Positions 1 to 6,817 of a stretch of DNA of 18,712 bases are shown here, piece by piece. The notes beneath the pieces were generated by a model. The model made no database searches. It worked only from the letters and a program-made list of their open reading frames with translations, and had not been told where the DNA came from. The position numbers and the translations under genes were made by a program. The DNA lies in NCBI GenBank assembly GCA_964410485.1, contig CAYPHJ010000090.1, positions 1-18,712 of the forward strand, given 5' to 3'. The stretch comes from CAYPHJ01 sp964410485 (GTDB lineage Bacteria; Desulfobacterota; Binatia; UBA9968). Within the stretch, counting starts at the first letter, position 1. The number at the start of each line of letters is the position of its first letter.

Positions 1-54
1 AATTTCGTCGATCGTCTTGACGCCGCCGTGAACGCTGTGAAGGCTAAACCGCAT
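1..54 (-). CDS. Possible 5' end of a gene leaving the window (partial)
   Basis: Read on the minus strand, an ATG at 54-52 opens 18 codons without a stop to the window edge, giving MRFSLHSVHGGVKTIDEI. I cannot identify a family from so little. No clear Shine-Dalgarno sequence lies upstream, and the region beyond it is repeat-rich non-coding DNA, which fits a gene start at this place. An open frame of this length could occur by chance, so this is a weak call. Confidence 0.25.
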   Translation of the reverse strand, partial: MRFSLHSVHGGVKTIDEI

Positions 55-64
55 AACGCATTCA

Positions 65-303
65 CACCACGAAGTACACGAAGTTCACGAAGGATTCGGA
101 AAAAAAAATAGTTTTTTAACTTCGTACTACTATGCCTGAGAATTTTCGCGGGACGCGCAAATCTTCTGAGGCAACGATTGCGACGTCTCAATCGACACGT
201 AAATAACACTTGCACCACGAAGCTCACGAAGGACGCGAAGCTCGGATCAGGCGTTTCGAAAAAACATACTGTCTTCCTTCGTGGTCTTCGTGCCTTCGTG
301 GTG
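65..303. repeat. CACCACGAAG-type intergenic repeats, inverted
   Basis: Two plus-oriented copies of a CACCACGAAG-nn-CACGAAG motif lie at 65-93 and 213-240, and a reverse-complement copy lies at 276-303. The 213-232 and 284-303 copies can pair as a long imperfect hairpin whose outer ten base pairs are perfect. No coding frame is convincing here. The motif is a pattern common in non-coding DNA of several uncultured lineages, and its function is unknown to me. Confidence 0.6.
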
Positions 304-397
304 AAAAAATCTCTTTCTCAATTGGTTGCGGCTCTGCCGCGCTAGGCTCTTCGTGACCTTCGTGGTGAGCTTTCTCTGTTCCTGCCTTGGTTGCGGC
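286..397. repeat. Tandem degenerate repeat unit, two copies
   Basis: A unit beginning with CTTCGTG-n-CCTTCGTGGTGA and ending with TTGGTTGCGGC occurs twice, at 286-332 and 349-397. The two copies share their ends and a T/C-rich middle but have diverged and differ slightly in length. This looks like an old tandem duplication of a dispersed repeat. With the preceding entry it accounts for most of the 384-base gene-free stretch 55-438, in which I see no RNA gene and no convincing terminator. Confidence 0.5.
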
Positions 398-438
398 CTA
401 CCCGCTTTCCCTCCCCGGGAAAATCATGGTGGTCATTC

Positions 439-1254
439 TTATCGGGTGAAGGCGACCAGGCCGCAGCCGGTTGCCCATGGCACAACCGGTTCGTAAGCGA
501 GCACATTGGCTCTCCACTCGGGCAAGGCGCCGGCGAGCGTAATCCATGTGCGAATTTCGTGACCGCCCGATCCGGCTTCAGCACTGATCTCTGCGTGAGA
601 ATATTCGGTCAGCTTTTCTCGTGGACCCGCGACGACGAGATCGAGAAAGGCCCGATCAAAAGCTGCGTTGATCTTGCCGTGTTTCGCTTCGCCCGGCCAA
701 TGCGAAAGCCCCCCGGTGGCGATGAGCGCGACACGTTTCGTTGATCCTTCTAGTCTCTGCCCGATAAGCTGTCCAAAGCTGAAACAGCGACTGGCTGTCG
801 GCAATGGTGGTGTCAGCGTATTGATGATGATAGGGACCACTGGCACGGTCTGACCGGGATTTAGGAAATGCAGCGGCAGCATGGTGGCATGGTCAAACAA
901 CAGCTCGTCCGAGAAGCTCGGATCGAAGCGGCCGGCAAAGCATGCGTCGAGCAATTCCACACTCAACTTCGCGTCTCCCGGGACGCGCGCTTTCGAGATT
1001 CTTAGCCACTCTTCGACCGGACCGTCGTAGTGATTGGCCCGACCAATGCAGAACGCGGGCATGTGATTCAGAAAAAAATTTGCCCAGTGCTCGACGGTGA
1101 ACGCAACCAGAGCATCGGGTTTTGCCGCGGCCAGCATTTCGCCAAGTCGGCGATAACTACCGAGAACTTTGTCCGCTTGGTCTTTCGGCGCCGCTTCCGT
1201 CCAGGCTGTCATCCCCGGAGCGTGGCTTGCGGCACAGGCAAAAACGATCGGCAT
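439..1254 (-). CDS. Class III extradiol ring-cleavage dioxygenase, LigB-like catalytic subunit
   Basis: This 271-residue protein belongs to the LigB superfamily of non-heme Fe(II) dioxygenases, which open catecholic rings beside the hydroxyls using O2. Visible family features are the N-terminal SHAP motif with His11, the FTVEHW segment with His56, and the C-terminal HEIRTW segment with Glu233. These match the two-His/one-Glu iron site of protocatechuate 4,5-dioxygenase. GGLSHWPG carries His185 at the place of the catalytic base. It starts four bases after the stop of the LigA-like subunit, so the two are probably co-translated as a heterodimer. The substrate cannot be read from sequence: protocatechuate, gallate or a substituted catechol are all possible. 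No ring-hydroxylating or lower-pathway genes are visible in the window. Family assignment is firm, substrate unknown. Confidence 0.9.
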   Translation of the reverse strand: MPIVFACAASHAPGMTAWTEAAPKDQADKVLGSYRRLGEMLAAAKPDALVAFTVEHWANFFLNHMPAFCIGRANHYDGPVEEWLRISKARVPGDAKLSVELLDACFAGRFDPSFSDELLFDHATMLPLHFLNPGQTVPVVPIIINTLTPPLPTASRCFSFGQLIGQRLEGSTKRVALIATGGLSHWPGEAKHGKINAAFDRAFLDLVVAGPREKLTEYSHAEISAEAGSGGHEIRTWITLAGALPEWRANVLAYEPVVPWATGCGLVAFTR

Positions 1255-1257
1255 GAT

Positions 1258-1512
1258 TTACTCCAATCCGGCAAGAGCCTTGGCATAATCTTCATTGGAA
1301 ACACGGTGAAGCAAGGTAAAAGGGCGCAAGAGCAGAGAATGCACGCCGAGCTTGTAAAGCGTCCGAATATCCATTTGCAGCACTGCACTGGACTCTTCTG
1401 CTGTCAGCTCGTATCCCTGGACGAAGGCGGCGGGGTCTTGACGGTAGCGCTCACGTTGGACCGGATCGCGGTTCACCTGATACATGAGTTTTTGCAATTG
1501 GTACAGGCTCAT
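1258..1512 (-). CDS. LigA-like small subunit of an extradiol dioxygenase
   Basis: This small 84-residue, mostly helical protein resembles the alpha subunit of protocatechuate 4,5-dioxygenase (LigA family), which caps the LigB active site and helps bind substrate. An upstream in-frame ATG adds seven residues but lies inside the hydrolase gene. The ATG at 1512 has a good GGAGG six to seven bases upstream and begins MSLYQLQ, so I chose it. It lies one base after the hydrolase stop codon (1514-1516), which suggests translational coupling. Its pairing with the following LigB-like gene strongly supports the assignment. The length is shorter than classical LigA (about 140 residues) but usual for stand-alone LigA-domain proteins. 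Confidence 0.8.
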   Translation of the reverse strand: MSLYQLQKLMYQVNRDPVQRERYRQDPAAFVQGYELTAEESSAVLQMDIRTLYKLGVHSLLLRPFTLLHRVSNEDYAKALAGLE

Positions 1513-1513
1513 C

Positions 1514-2608
1514 CTATCCCTCCAGCTTTTCATGTAACCACGGGATCACGATCTCGAACACGAGCGGAATGTTTCCCATATGGCCGCCCAGGGAAAAGCG
1601 AACCGATTTCGGCTCGCCGTGCTCGAGCAGCAGATAGAAGTCCTCGAGCGGCACCTGTTTGTCTTCTTTGCCGTTGACCAGTAGCAATGGCGCACACCGT
1701 CGATCGAGCAAGCCTTGTGTTTTCAGCGATAGCGGGGGCATCACCTCGATCAGCTCTTCAAAGTTTTTCTTGCCAAAAAGGTTGGCGCGCGCTTCGATGA
1801 GATCGAAGAGATAGGAGTCGGCATGGCGCGACCTGGCTTGCCACGCGGGTTGAAAAAAATAGTGGATGCCGCCGCCCCAGTTGACAACGCCGCGCAGGCG
1901 TTCGGCTTCGATGTGTGCGAGTTTGGTTGCCCAGTAGCCGCCGAAACTCGCGCCGACGACGGCGATACGGTCAGCGTCGACTTCGGCGCGCTTGGCTACA
2001 TAGTCCAATGCGGCGACATGCACGCGATGGGCCTCGGGGGAAGCGAGCATCGGGCATTCGCCCGTGCCCGGACTGTCGAGGACGAGACAGCCCCAACCTT
2101 CCTTGACGAAACGTTCGGCGAATATGTGGCGCTCTTCTTTCCAGTTGTCGATACCGCCCCAGTGCATGATCAGTGGCGCGGGAGTTTGTTTCGGCAATCT
2201 AAGATGGCCGATGATCTGTTTGCCGTCAAAAGGAATGACGACACGCTCCAGCGGAATATCAAAGTAGCGGGAAGCCGCCAGATGCATCTCGCGCGCCTTG
2301 GCGTAGGCGTGTTGTTTGCCGGGAGTGCTGGGAAACGGGTGGCGGCCAATTCCATAATAGCCATAAGCCTTGAGAAAAGCACTTTTTGCTGCGGCGACCT
2401 TGCCGCCTGATTCCGCGGCACGGGCTTTTTCCTCCCAACGCGCTCCCAACTCGTTCCAGGCCGCGGCCCAGACTTCTCCCTCGAAGGTGTTTAACTTGGC
2501 GAGTGCTTCCTCGCACTCGAGCCTGTCGGCGTGATTGAACGGCGCCCTGTGGCCGATACGACTGCGGATATCGTTCTTGACGTCTTCAACGGTTCGAGGA
2601 TTTTTCAT
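1514..2608 (-). CDS. Alpha/beta hydrolase, FrsA-like family
   Basis: This 364-residue protein has an N-terminal helical region of about 130 residues followed by an alpha/beta hydrolase core. The nucleophile elbow GASFGG puts the catalytic serine near residue 221. Asp near 316 (NGKEDKQVP) and His near 343 (GGHMGN) complete the triad. HWGGID in the oxyanion region and the helical N-terminal domain resemble the FrsA/DUF1100 group, which includes C-C bond hydrolases such as 2,6-dihydroxypseudooxynicotine hydrolase. I start it at ATG 2608, which has AAGGA ten bases upstream, rather than at a TTG seven codons earlier. It leads the lig operon. A role in cleaving an aromatic ketone, or in removing an acyl group before or after ring opening, is a reasonable inference only. 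Confidence 0.8.
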   Translation of the reverse strand: MKNPRTVEDVKNDIRSRIGHRAPFNHADRLECEEALAKLNTFEGEVWAAAWNELGARWEEKARAAESGGKVAAAKSAFLKAYGYYGIGRHPFPSTPGKQHAYAKAREMHLAASRYFDIPLERVVIPFDGKQIIGHLRLPKQTPAPLIMHWGGIDNWKEERHIFAERFVKEGWGCLVLDSPGTGECPMLASPEAHRVHVAALDYVAKRAEVDADRIAVVGASFGGYWATKLAHIEAERLRGVVNWGGGIHYFFQPAWQARSRHADSYLFDLIEARANLFGKKNFEELIEVMPPLSLKTQGLLDRRCAPLLLVNGKEDKQVPLEDFYLLLEHGEPKSVRFSLGGHMGNIPLVFEIVIPWLHEKLEG

Positions 2609-2641
2609 GATCCGAGTTTCCTTGAACAATCTGTGGTTGCA

Positions 2642-2702
2642 GCCAAACCGAACCAGAAGGAGAGCTGTTCGTTTCTGTGAGTTCCGACTCGTCCGGTTTG
2701 GC
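2642..2702. repeat. 9-bp inverted repeat in the hydrolase-lig leader
   Basis: GCCAAACCG at 2642-2650 and CGGTTTGGC at 2694-2702 are perfect inverted copies separated by 43 bases. They lie between the hydrolase start codon and the likely promoter. They could form an operator pair for a repressor or a leader stem. No regulator gene is adjacent, so the function is open. Confidence 0.35.
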
Positions 2703-2710
2703 AGTTGTTT

Positions 2711-2739
2711 ATCAAAATTGCTGACAAAAAAGAAGGCAA
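2711..2739 (-). promoter_or_regulatory. Weak candidate sigma70 promoter for the hydrolase-lig operon
   Basis: On the minus strand TTGCCT and TTTGAT are separated by 17 bases, four of six matches in each box. A start near 2704 would give a leader of about 95 bases containing the 9-bp inverted repeat. This is pattern matching only. Confidence 0.25.
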
Positions 2740-2759
2740 CGGTGTGAGGGAGAAATGAT

Positions 2760-2840
2760 GTTCAAAGGTTCAAATGTTCAATGGTTCAACTTAACTTTGG
2801 CGCGGACAACATTGAACTTTGGAACCTTTGAACATTGAAC
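2760..2840. repeat. Large imperfect inverted repeat of GTTCAA units
   Basis: The left arm 2760-2782 and right arm 2811-2833 are inverted copies matching at 21 of 23 positions, with a 28-base loop. Both arms are built from short GTTCAAAG/GTTCAATG units, and the right arm continues with one more unit to 2840. The element lies in the 398-base divergent spacer 2609-3006, which otherwise holds only regulatory sequence. It has no T-run and is not an obvious terminator. It resembles a REP- or MITE-like dispersed repeat. Confidence 0.65.
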
Positions 2841-2949
2841 TCCAGACGTCAAGCTCGCCCCTTTCGATCGGAGCCACGGGCGAATCACGCGACGATGCGA
2901 AAGGGGTTGACGTTTCACGTTCTCCGTGTCATGCCAATAGAAAACGTAC

Positions 2950-2977
2950 TTTACAAATTTTCCCGAGTCGATATAAA
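2950..2977 (+). promoter_or_regulatory. Sigma70-type promoter for the folD-gcv operon
   Basis: TTTACA and TATAAA are separated by 16 bases, five of six consensus matches in each box. The expected start near 2984 leaves a leader of about 24 bases before the folD ATG, with GGAG eight bases upstream of it. I see no glycine-riboswitch core in this short leader. Confidence 0.6.
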
Positions 2978-3006
2978 TTCCCCATTCCTGCTACGGAGCG
3001 CAAAGT

Positions 3007-3867
3007 ATGGCATCGATCATCGACGGCAAGGCTGTCGCCAAAGAAGTCCAGAAAAAAATTAAAGAAGAAGTCGACGGCCTGGAGCGTCGTTGGGGCATGG
3101 TGCCGGGTTTGGGCGTGGTTCTGGTCGGCGACGATCCTGGCTCGCACATTTACGTCAAGAACAAAGAGAAGGCGTGTAAAGAAGTAGGCATCCAGTCGTA
3201 CGAACACCTGCTGCCGGCAACAATCACGGAAAGAGAGTTGCTCGCGCTGGTTCACCAACTGAACAAAGACAAAAGTGTACACGGCATCCTAGTGCAATTA
3301 CCGTTGCCTGCGCATATCCGGTCGGAAAAAATTCTTGAAGCGGTGTCTCCCCATAAGGACGTCGATGGATTTCACCCGGTGAGTCAAGGCATGCTGGTGC
3401 TCGGCGGTGACGGTTTCAGGCCGTGCACGCCGATGGGGATCATGAAACTTTTGGATTCCGTAAATTGCGATCCGAAGGGCCGCAACGCCGTTGTGGCGGG
3501 CCGCAGCAATATTGTGGGCAAGCCGGTGGCATTGATGCTTTTGGAACGGCACGCCACGGTGACGATCTGCCATTCGCGCACAGCCAGCTTGCGCGACGAA
3601 GTGGGACGCGCGGACATTCTCGTCGTGGCGATTGGAAAGGCGGGTTTGGTTCGGGGCGACTGGATCAAGCCAGGGGCCGTCGTGATTGATGTCGGGGTGA
3701 ACCGACTGCCAAGCGGCAAACTTTCGGGTGATGTGGAATTCGAGACCGCCAAAGAACGCGCTTCGTGGATCACCCCCGTCCCCGGAGGGGTAGGACCTAT
3801 GACGATCTGTATGCTCCTCTACAATACGTTGCGAGCCGCCAAGCAATCCCTGCAGCGCGAACGCTAG
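3007..3867 (+). CDS. folD: Bifunctional methylenetetrahydrofolate dehydrogenase / methenyltetrahydrofolate cyclohydrolase
   Basis: FolD oxidises 5,10-methylene-THF to 5,10-methenyl-THF with NADP and hydrolyses that to 10-formyl-THF in the cytosol. The 286-residue length is standard. The catalytic segment YVKNKEKAC has Tyr49 and Lys53 at the expected places. VHGILVQLPLP (Gln97) and HKDVDGFHP follow. The nucleotide-binding motif GRSNIVGKP is at 165-173, and the C-terminal signature PGGVGPMT at 259-266. The ATG at 3007 has GGAG eight bases upstream. It is the first gene of a tight operon with the glycine cleavage genes, so methylene-THF made by glycine cleavage would be the direct substrate of FolD. 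The gene appears intact. Confidence 0.97.
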   Translation: MASIIDGKAVAKEVQKKIKEEVDGLERRWGMVPGLGVVLVGDDPGSHIYVKNKEKACKEVGIQSYEHLLPATITERELLALVHQLNKDKSVHGILVQLPLPAHIRSEKILEAVSPHKDVDGFHPVSQGMLVLGGDGFRPCTPMGIMKLLDSVNCDPKGRNAVVAGRSNIVGKPVALMLLERHATVTICHSRTASLRDEVGRADILVVAIGKAGLVRGDWIKPGAVVIDVGVNRLPSGKLSGDVEFETAKERASWITPVPGGVGPMTICMLLYNTLRAAKQSLQRER

Positions 3868-3898
3868 ACTCGAGTCGGTCGGAAGCGGAGATGAGGCG

Positions 3899-4990
3899 AT
3901 GGCTAGCGGCATGAAAAAGACCCCGCTCCATGCGGCGCACCGGCGCGCAGGGGCGAAGATGGTGGAATTTGCCGGGTGGGAAATGCCGGTCCAGTATAGG
4001 GGAGTGATCGCCGAGCATCTCGCAGTGCGCAACCACGCCGGTTTATTTGACGTGAGCCATATGGGCGAGATAGACGTCCGCGGCAATGCCGCGCTGGAAA
4101 CTTGTCAACGTCTCAGCGCCAACGATCTCGCACGCATGAAGAACTTTCAGGCGCAGTACAATTTACTGTTGAATGAAAATGGCGGGATCGTAGATGACGT
4201 GATCTTCTATCGCCTGGAGGCGAATCATTTTCTGATTTGCGTCAATGCCGCTAACATAGAGAAGGACTTTGACTGGATAAAAGAGCATTCGTTCGGTGCT
4301 GTGGAACTGTCCAATGCCAGTGCGGCCTATGCGCAGATTGCGCTTCAAGGCCCTCTCGCCGAACGCATCCTGCAGCCGCTAACCACTCTGCGCCTGAACG
4401 AGATCAAAACTTTCAGCTTCGCATTTGCGCAGGTGTCCTCTGTGCGCTGTATAGTGGCGCGCACCGGATACACCGGCGAAGATGGTTTCGAACTGTACTG
4501 CGACAGCGACTCTGCGGAGCGGCTGTGGAATGGCTTGCTGGAAGCCGGCGAGCCTCAGGGTATGATCCCCGCAGGGCTGGGCGCGCGCGACACGCTGCGT
4601 CTTGAAAAAGCCTATCCACTCTACGGTCATGAGCTGGACGACAGCACAACGCCGCTCGAGGCAAATTTGGAATGGGTGACGAAATTTTCCAAATCCGACT
4701 TCATGGGCCGCGACCGTTTGCTCCGGCAAAAGACCGAGGGGATACGGCGCAAGTTGGTCGGTTTGGAATTGCTTGATTCTGGGATCGCGCGCAGCGAGTA
4801 CCCATTGTTCAACAATGGACGGCCGATCGGACGGGTTACCAGCGGCACCAAATCGCCCACGCTGGGACGCTCCATTGCGCTCGGCTATGTCGCGGTGGAA
4901 GAATCTCACGCCGATAATGTCATCGAAGTGGATATTCGGGGTCGAAAAGCTCGGGCGAAAATCGTTTCGTTACCGTTCTACCGCCGTTAG
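3899..4990 (+). CDS. gcvT: Glycine cleavage system T protein (aminomethyltransferase)
   Basis: GcvT transfers the methylene carbon from the aminomethyl-lipoyl arm of H protein to THF, releasing ammonia. The 363-residue protein carries the family segments HMGEIDVRG, NENGGIVDD (the Asp pair 99-100 in the folate site), ARTGYTGEDGFELY and GLGARDTLRLEKAYPLYGHE. The C-terminal domain holds GRPIGRVTSGTKSPTLGRSI. The ATG at 3899 is preceded by GGAG at eight bases. It lies 31 bases after folD and 34 bases before gcvH, consistent with one transcript. Nothing is missing, and the length is typical. Confidence 0.97.
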   Translation: MASGMKKTPLHAAHRRAGAKMVEFAGWEMPVQYRGVIAEHLAVRNHAGLFDVSHMGEIDVRGNAALETCQRLSANDLARMKNFQAQYNLLLNENGGIVDDVIFYRLEANHFLICVNAANIEKDFDWIKEHSFGAVELSNASAAYAQIALQGPLAERILQPLTTLRLNEIKTFSFAFAQVSSVRCIVARTGYTGEDGFELYCDSDSAERLWNGLLEAGEPQGMIPAGLGARDTLRLEKAYPLYGHELDDSTTPLEANLEWVTKFSKSDFMGRDRLLRQKTEGIRRKLVGLELLDSGIARSEYPLFNNGRPIGRVTSGTKSPTLGRSIALGYVAVEESHADNVIEVDIRGRKARAKIVSLPFYRR

Positions 4991-5024
4991 TCGGATATGC
5001 ATTACAGGTACAAGGAGGTCAGTG

Positions 5025-5462
5025 ATGGAGTTCCCTGAAGGACTAAAATATTCGAAAGAGCACGAGTGGGTTCTTGTCGAAGGGAATACCGCAACCATTG
5101 GCATCACCGAGTATGCCCAGGAAGAGCTTGGCGACATTGTCTACGTGGAGCTTCCTGACGTGGGGGAAAAGATTGTGAAGGACGATCCTTTCGGAGCTGT
5201 CGAGTCGGTCAAGGCGGTCTCCGATGTTTACGCTCCGGTGAGTGGAACGGTGCTGGAAGTCAATGACCAGTTGCCGGATAATCCGGAAACTATCAATGAC
5301 GATCCCTACGGTGATGGCTGGATGATTCGGGTAGAGATGAGCGATACGGACGAACTGAAAGATCTGATGATTGCCGAGGAATACGCAGAATACGTCGAAC
5401 AACAGAAAGGCGAGGAGGACGAAGAAGACGAAGAGATTGAGGATGAGGAGGAGGAGGGTTAA
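5025..5462 (+). CDS. gcvH: Glycine cleavage system H protein with acidic C-terminal tail
   Basis: GcvH is the lipoylated shuttle that carries the aminomethyl group between P, T and L proteins. The lipoyl motif ESVKAVSDVYAP places the modified lysine at residue 63. The ATG at 5025 has a near-perfect AAGGAGGT five bases upstream; the same frame is open much further 5' but only as a shadow over gcvT. The 145-residue protein is longer than the usual 125-130. After the normal end (EEYAEYVEQQK) it carries about 16 residues that are almost all Glu and Asp. The matching DNA, 5410-5459, is a purine-rich GAG/GAC run that ends just before gcvPA and may also serve as its ribosome-binding region. I have no assigned function for the tail. 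Confidence 0.97.
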   Translation: MEFPEGLKYSKEHEWVLVEGNTATIGITEYAQEELGDIVYVELPDVGEKIVKDDPFGAVESVKAVSDVYAPVSGTVLEVNDQLPDNPETINDDPYGDGWMIRVEMSDTDELKDLMIAEEYAEYVEQQKGEEDEEDEEIEDEEEEG

Positions 5463-5470
5463 CCCCCGGC

Positions 5471-6817
5471 ATGCGCTACACGCCCCATACTCCCGCCGAT
5501 AAAGAATGCATGCTGCGCGAGATTGGACTCGGGTCCATCGAAGCGCTTTATGAGCACGTTCCGAGAAATTTACGCGAGCAGGCGACGATCGCGCTGCCCC
5601 AAGGCCTGACGGAGCCGGCGCTGCGCAAACAGTTGACTGCGCTCGCCGCTAAGAATGCATCCGCTGCGGACTGGCTCTTATTGCTGGGAGCAGGGGTCTA
5701 TAATCACGCGATTCCGAGCGCGGTCGACGCGATCATTGCGAGATCCGAATTTGCCACTTCGTACACTCCGTATCAGCCGGAGGTCAGCCAGGGCACGTTA
5801 CAAGCACTTTACGAATACCAAACCTTGATTTGCCAACTCACCGGCATGGAAGTTTCCAACGCCGGCGTTTACGATGGCGCCTCGGCCGCAGCCGAGGCCG
5901 TGCTCATGTCGCGCCGAATCCAACCGACGAACCGCCGGCGGATCCTGGTGTCCCGCGCTTTGCATCACCAATACCGCGCCGTTATTTCGACCTACGTGAG
6001 AAATTTGGAAGACTTGCAGGTCGAAGAGGTCCCTTTCGATAAAACGGGAGCCACCGACTTGGAGCGGCTAAAACGCGTCTTGGATGACTCATCCATGTGC
6101 GTCCTCGTAGGATATCCCAACCTTTTCGGAATTATTGAGGATCTGGCCCCTATCCAGAAGGAATGCTCCAGGGTTGGAGCGCATCTCATCACCGTGACCA
6201 CCGAAGCGCTGGCTCTCGGTCTGCTGAAGCCGCCCGGCCCCTGGGGAGTTGATATCGCCGTGGGCGAGGGACAAAGCCTCGGGGTACCGATGCAACTAGG
6301 TGGACCCGGATTCGGCTTCTTTACGTGCCAGAAAAGGTTCGTGCGCAACATTCCGGGCCGCTTGGTCGGCGAGACGGTGGACACTCAAGATCGTCGCGGG
6401 TTTGTTTTGACTCTGGCGACTCGCGAGCAGCACATACGACGCGAAAAGGCCACCTCGAATATCTGTACTAGCCAAACGCTGTGTACGTTGGCGGCAACGG
6501 TTTACATGGCCTTGCTGGGGCGCACGGGTTTGCGCAGAATTGCCGAAGTAAATGCCAACCGCGCCCATGAAGCCATGAGTCGTCTCACCGGTAAAGCCGG
6601 GCTCGAGCGCTATTTTACCGGTCCGTTTTTCAATGAGTTTGTCGTGCGTTCCCCAGACGTAGTAGGAATTTTCAGGAGATGCGCGGAGCAGAAAATTGTT
6701 CCCGGAGTGTCCCTGGGACACTGGTACACGGAACTCCGCGATTGTTTACTGTTGTGCGTAACCGAAATGAATGAACCGGAGGACATTGAGCGTCTTGTCA
6801 CAGTCATCTCAGGTTGA
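5471..6817 (+). CDS. gcvPA: Glycine dehydrogenase (decarboxylating) subunit 1, P-protein alpha
   Basis: This is the N-terminal half of the split two-subunit P protein, the PLP enzyme that decarboxylates glycine and loads the aminomethyl group on H protein. At 448 residues it has the usual length. Typical segments are YTPYQPEVSQGTLQALYEYQ, LTGMEVSNAGVYDGASAAAE and the later QLGGPGFGF. The start follows the gcvH stop by eight bases. The nearest Shine-Dalgarno-like sequence is the GGAGGAGG run at the end of gcvH, about 13 bases away, so it may rely on coupling. Its stop overlaps the start region of gcvPB. Confidence 0.96.
   Translation: MRYTPHTPADKECMLREIGLGSIEALYEHVPRNLREQATIALPQGLTEPALRKQLTALAAKNASAADWLLLLGAGVYNHAIPSAVDAIIARSEFATSYTPYQPEVSQGTLQALYEYQTLICQLTGMEVSNAGVYDGASAAAEAVLMSRRIQPTNRRRILVSRALHHQYRAVISTYVRNLEDLQVEEVPFDKTGATDLERLKRVLDDSSMCVLVGYPNLFGIIEDLAPIQKECSRVGAHLITVTTEALALGLLKPPGPWGVDIAVGEGQSLGVPMQLGGPGFGFFTCQKRFVRNIPGRLVGETVDTQDRRGFVLTLATREQHIRREKATSNICTSQTLCTLAATVYMALLGRTGLRRIAEVNANRAHEAMSRLTGKAGLERYFTGPFFNEFVVRSPDVVGIFRRCAEQKIVPGVSLGHWYTELRDCLLLCVTEMNEPEDIERLVTVISG

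Noticed and set aside
65..303. CRISPR array
   Set aside because: The repeats are short, degenerate, in both orientations and unevenly spaced, with no cas genes nearby.
4773..5024. Long N-terminal extension of gcvH
   Set aside because: It is an open frame overlapping gcvT in another phase. The GcvH family start and the strong AAGGAGGT point to 5025.
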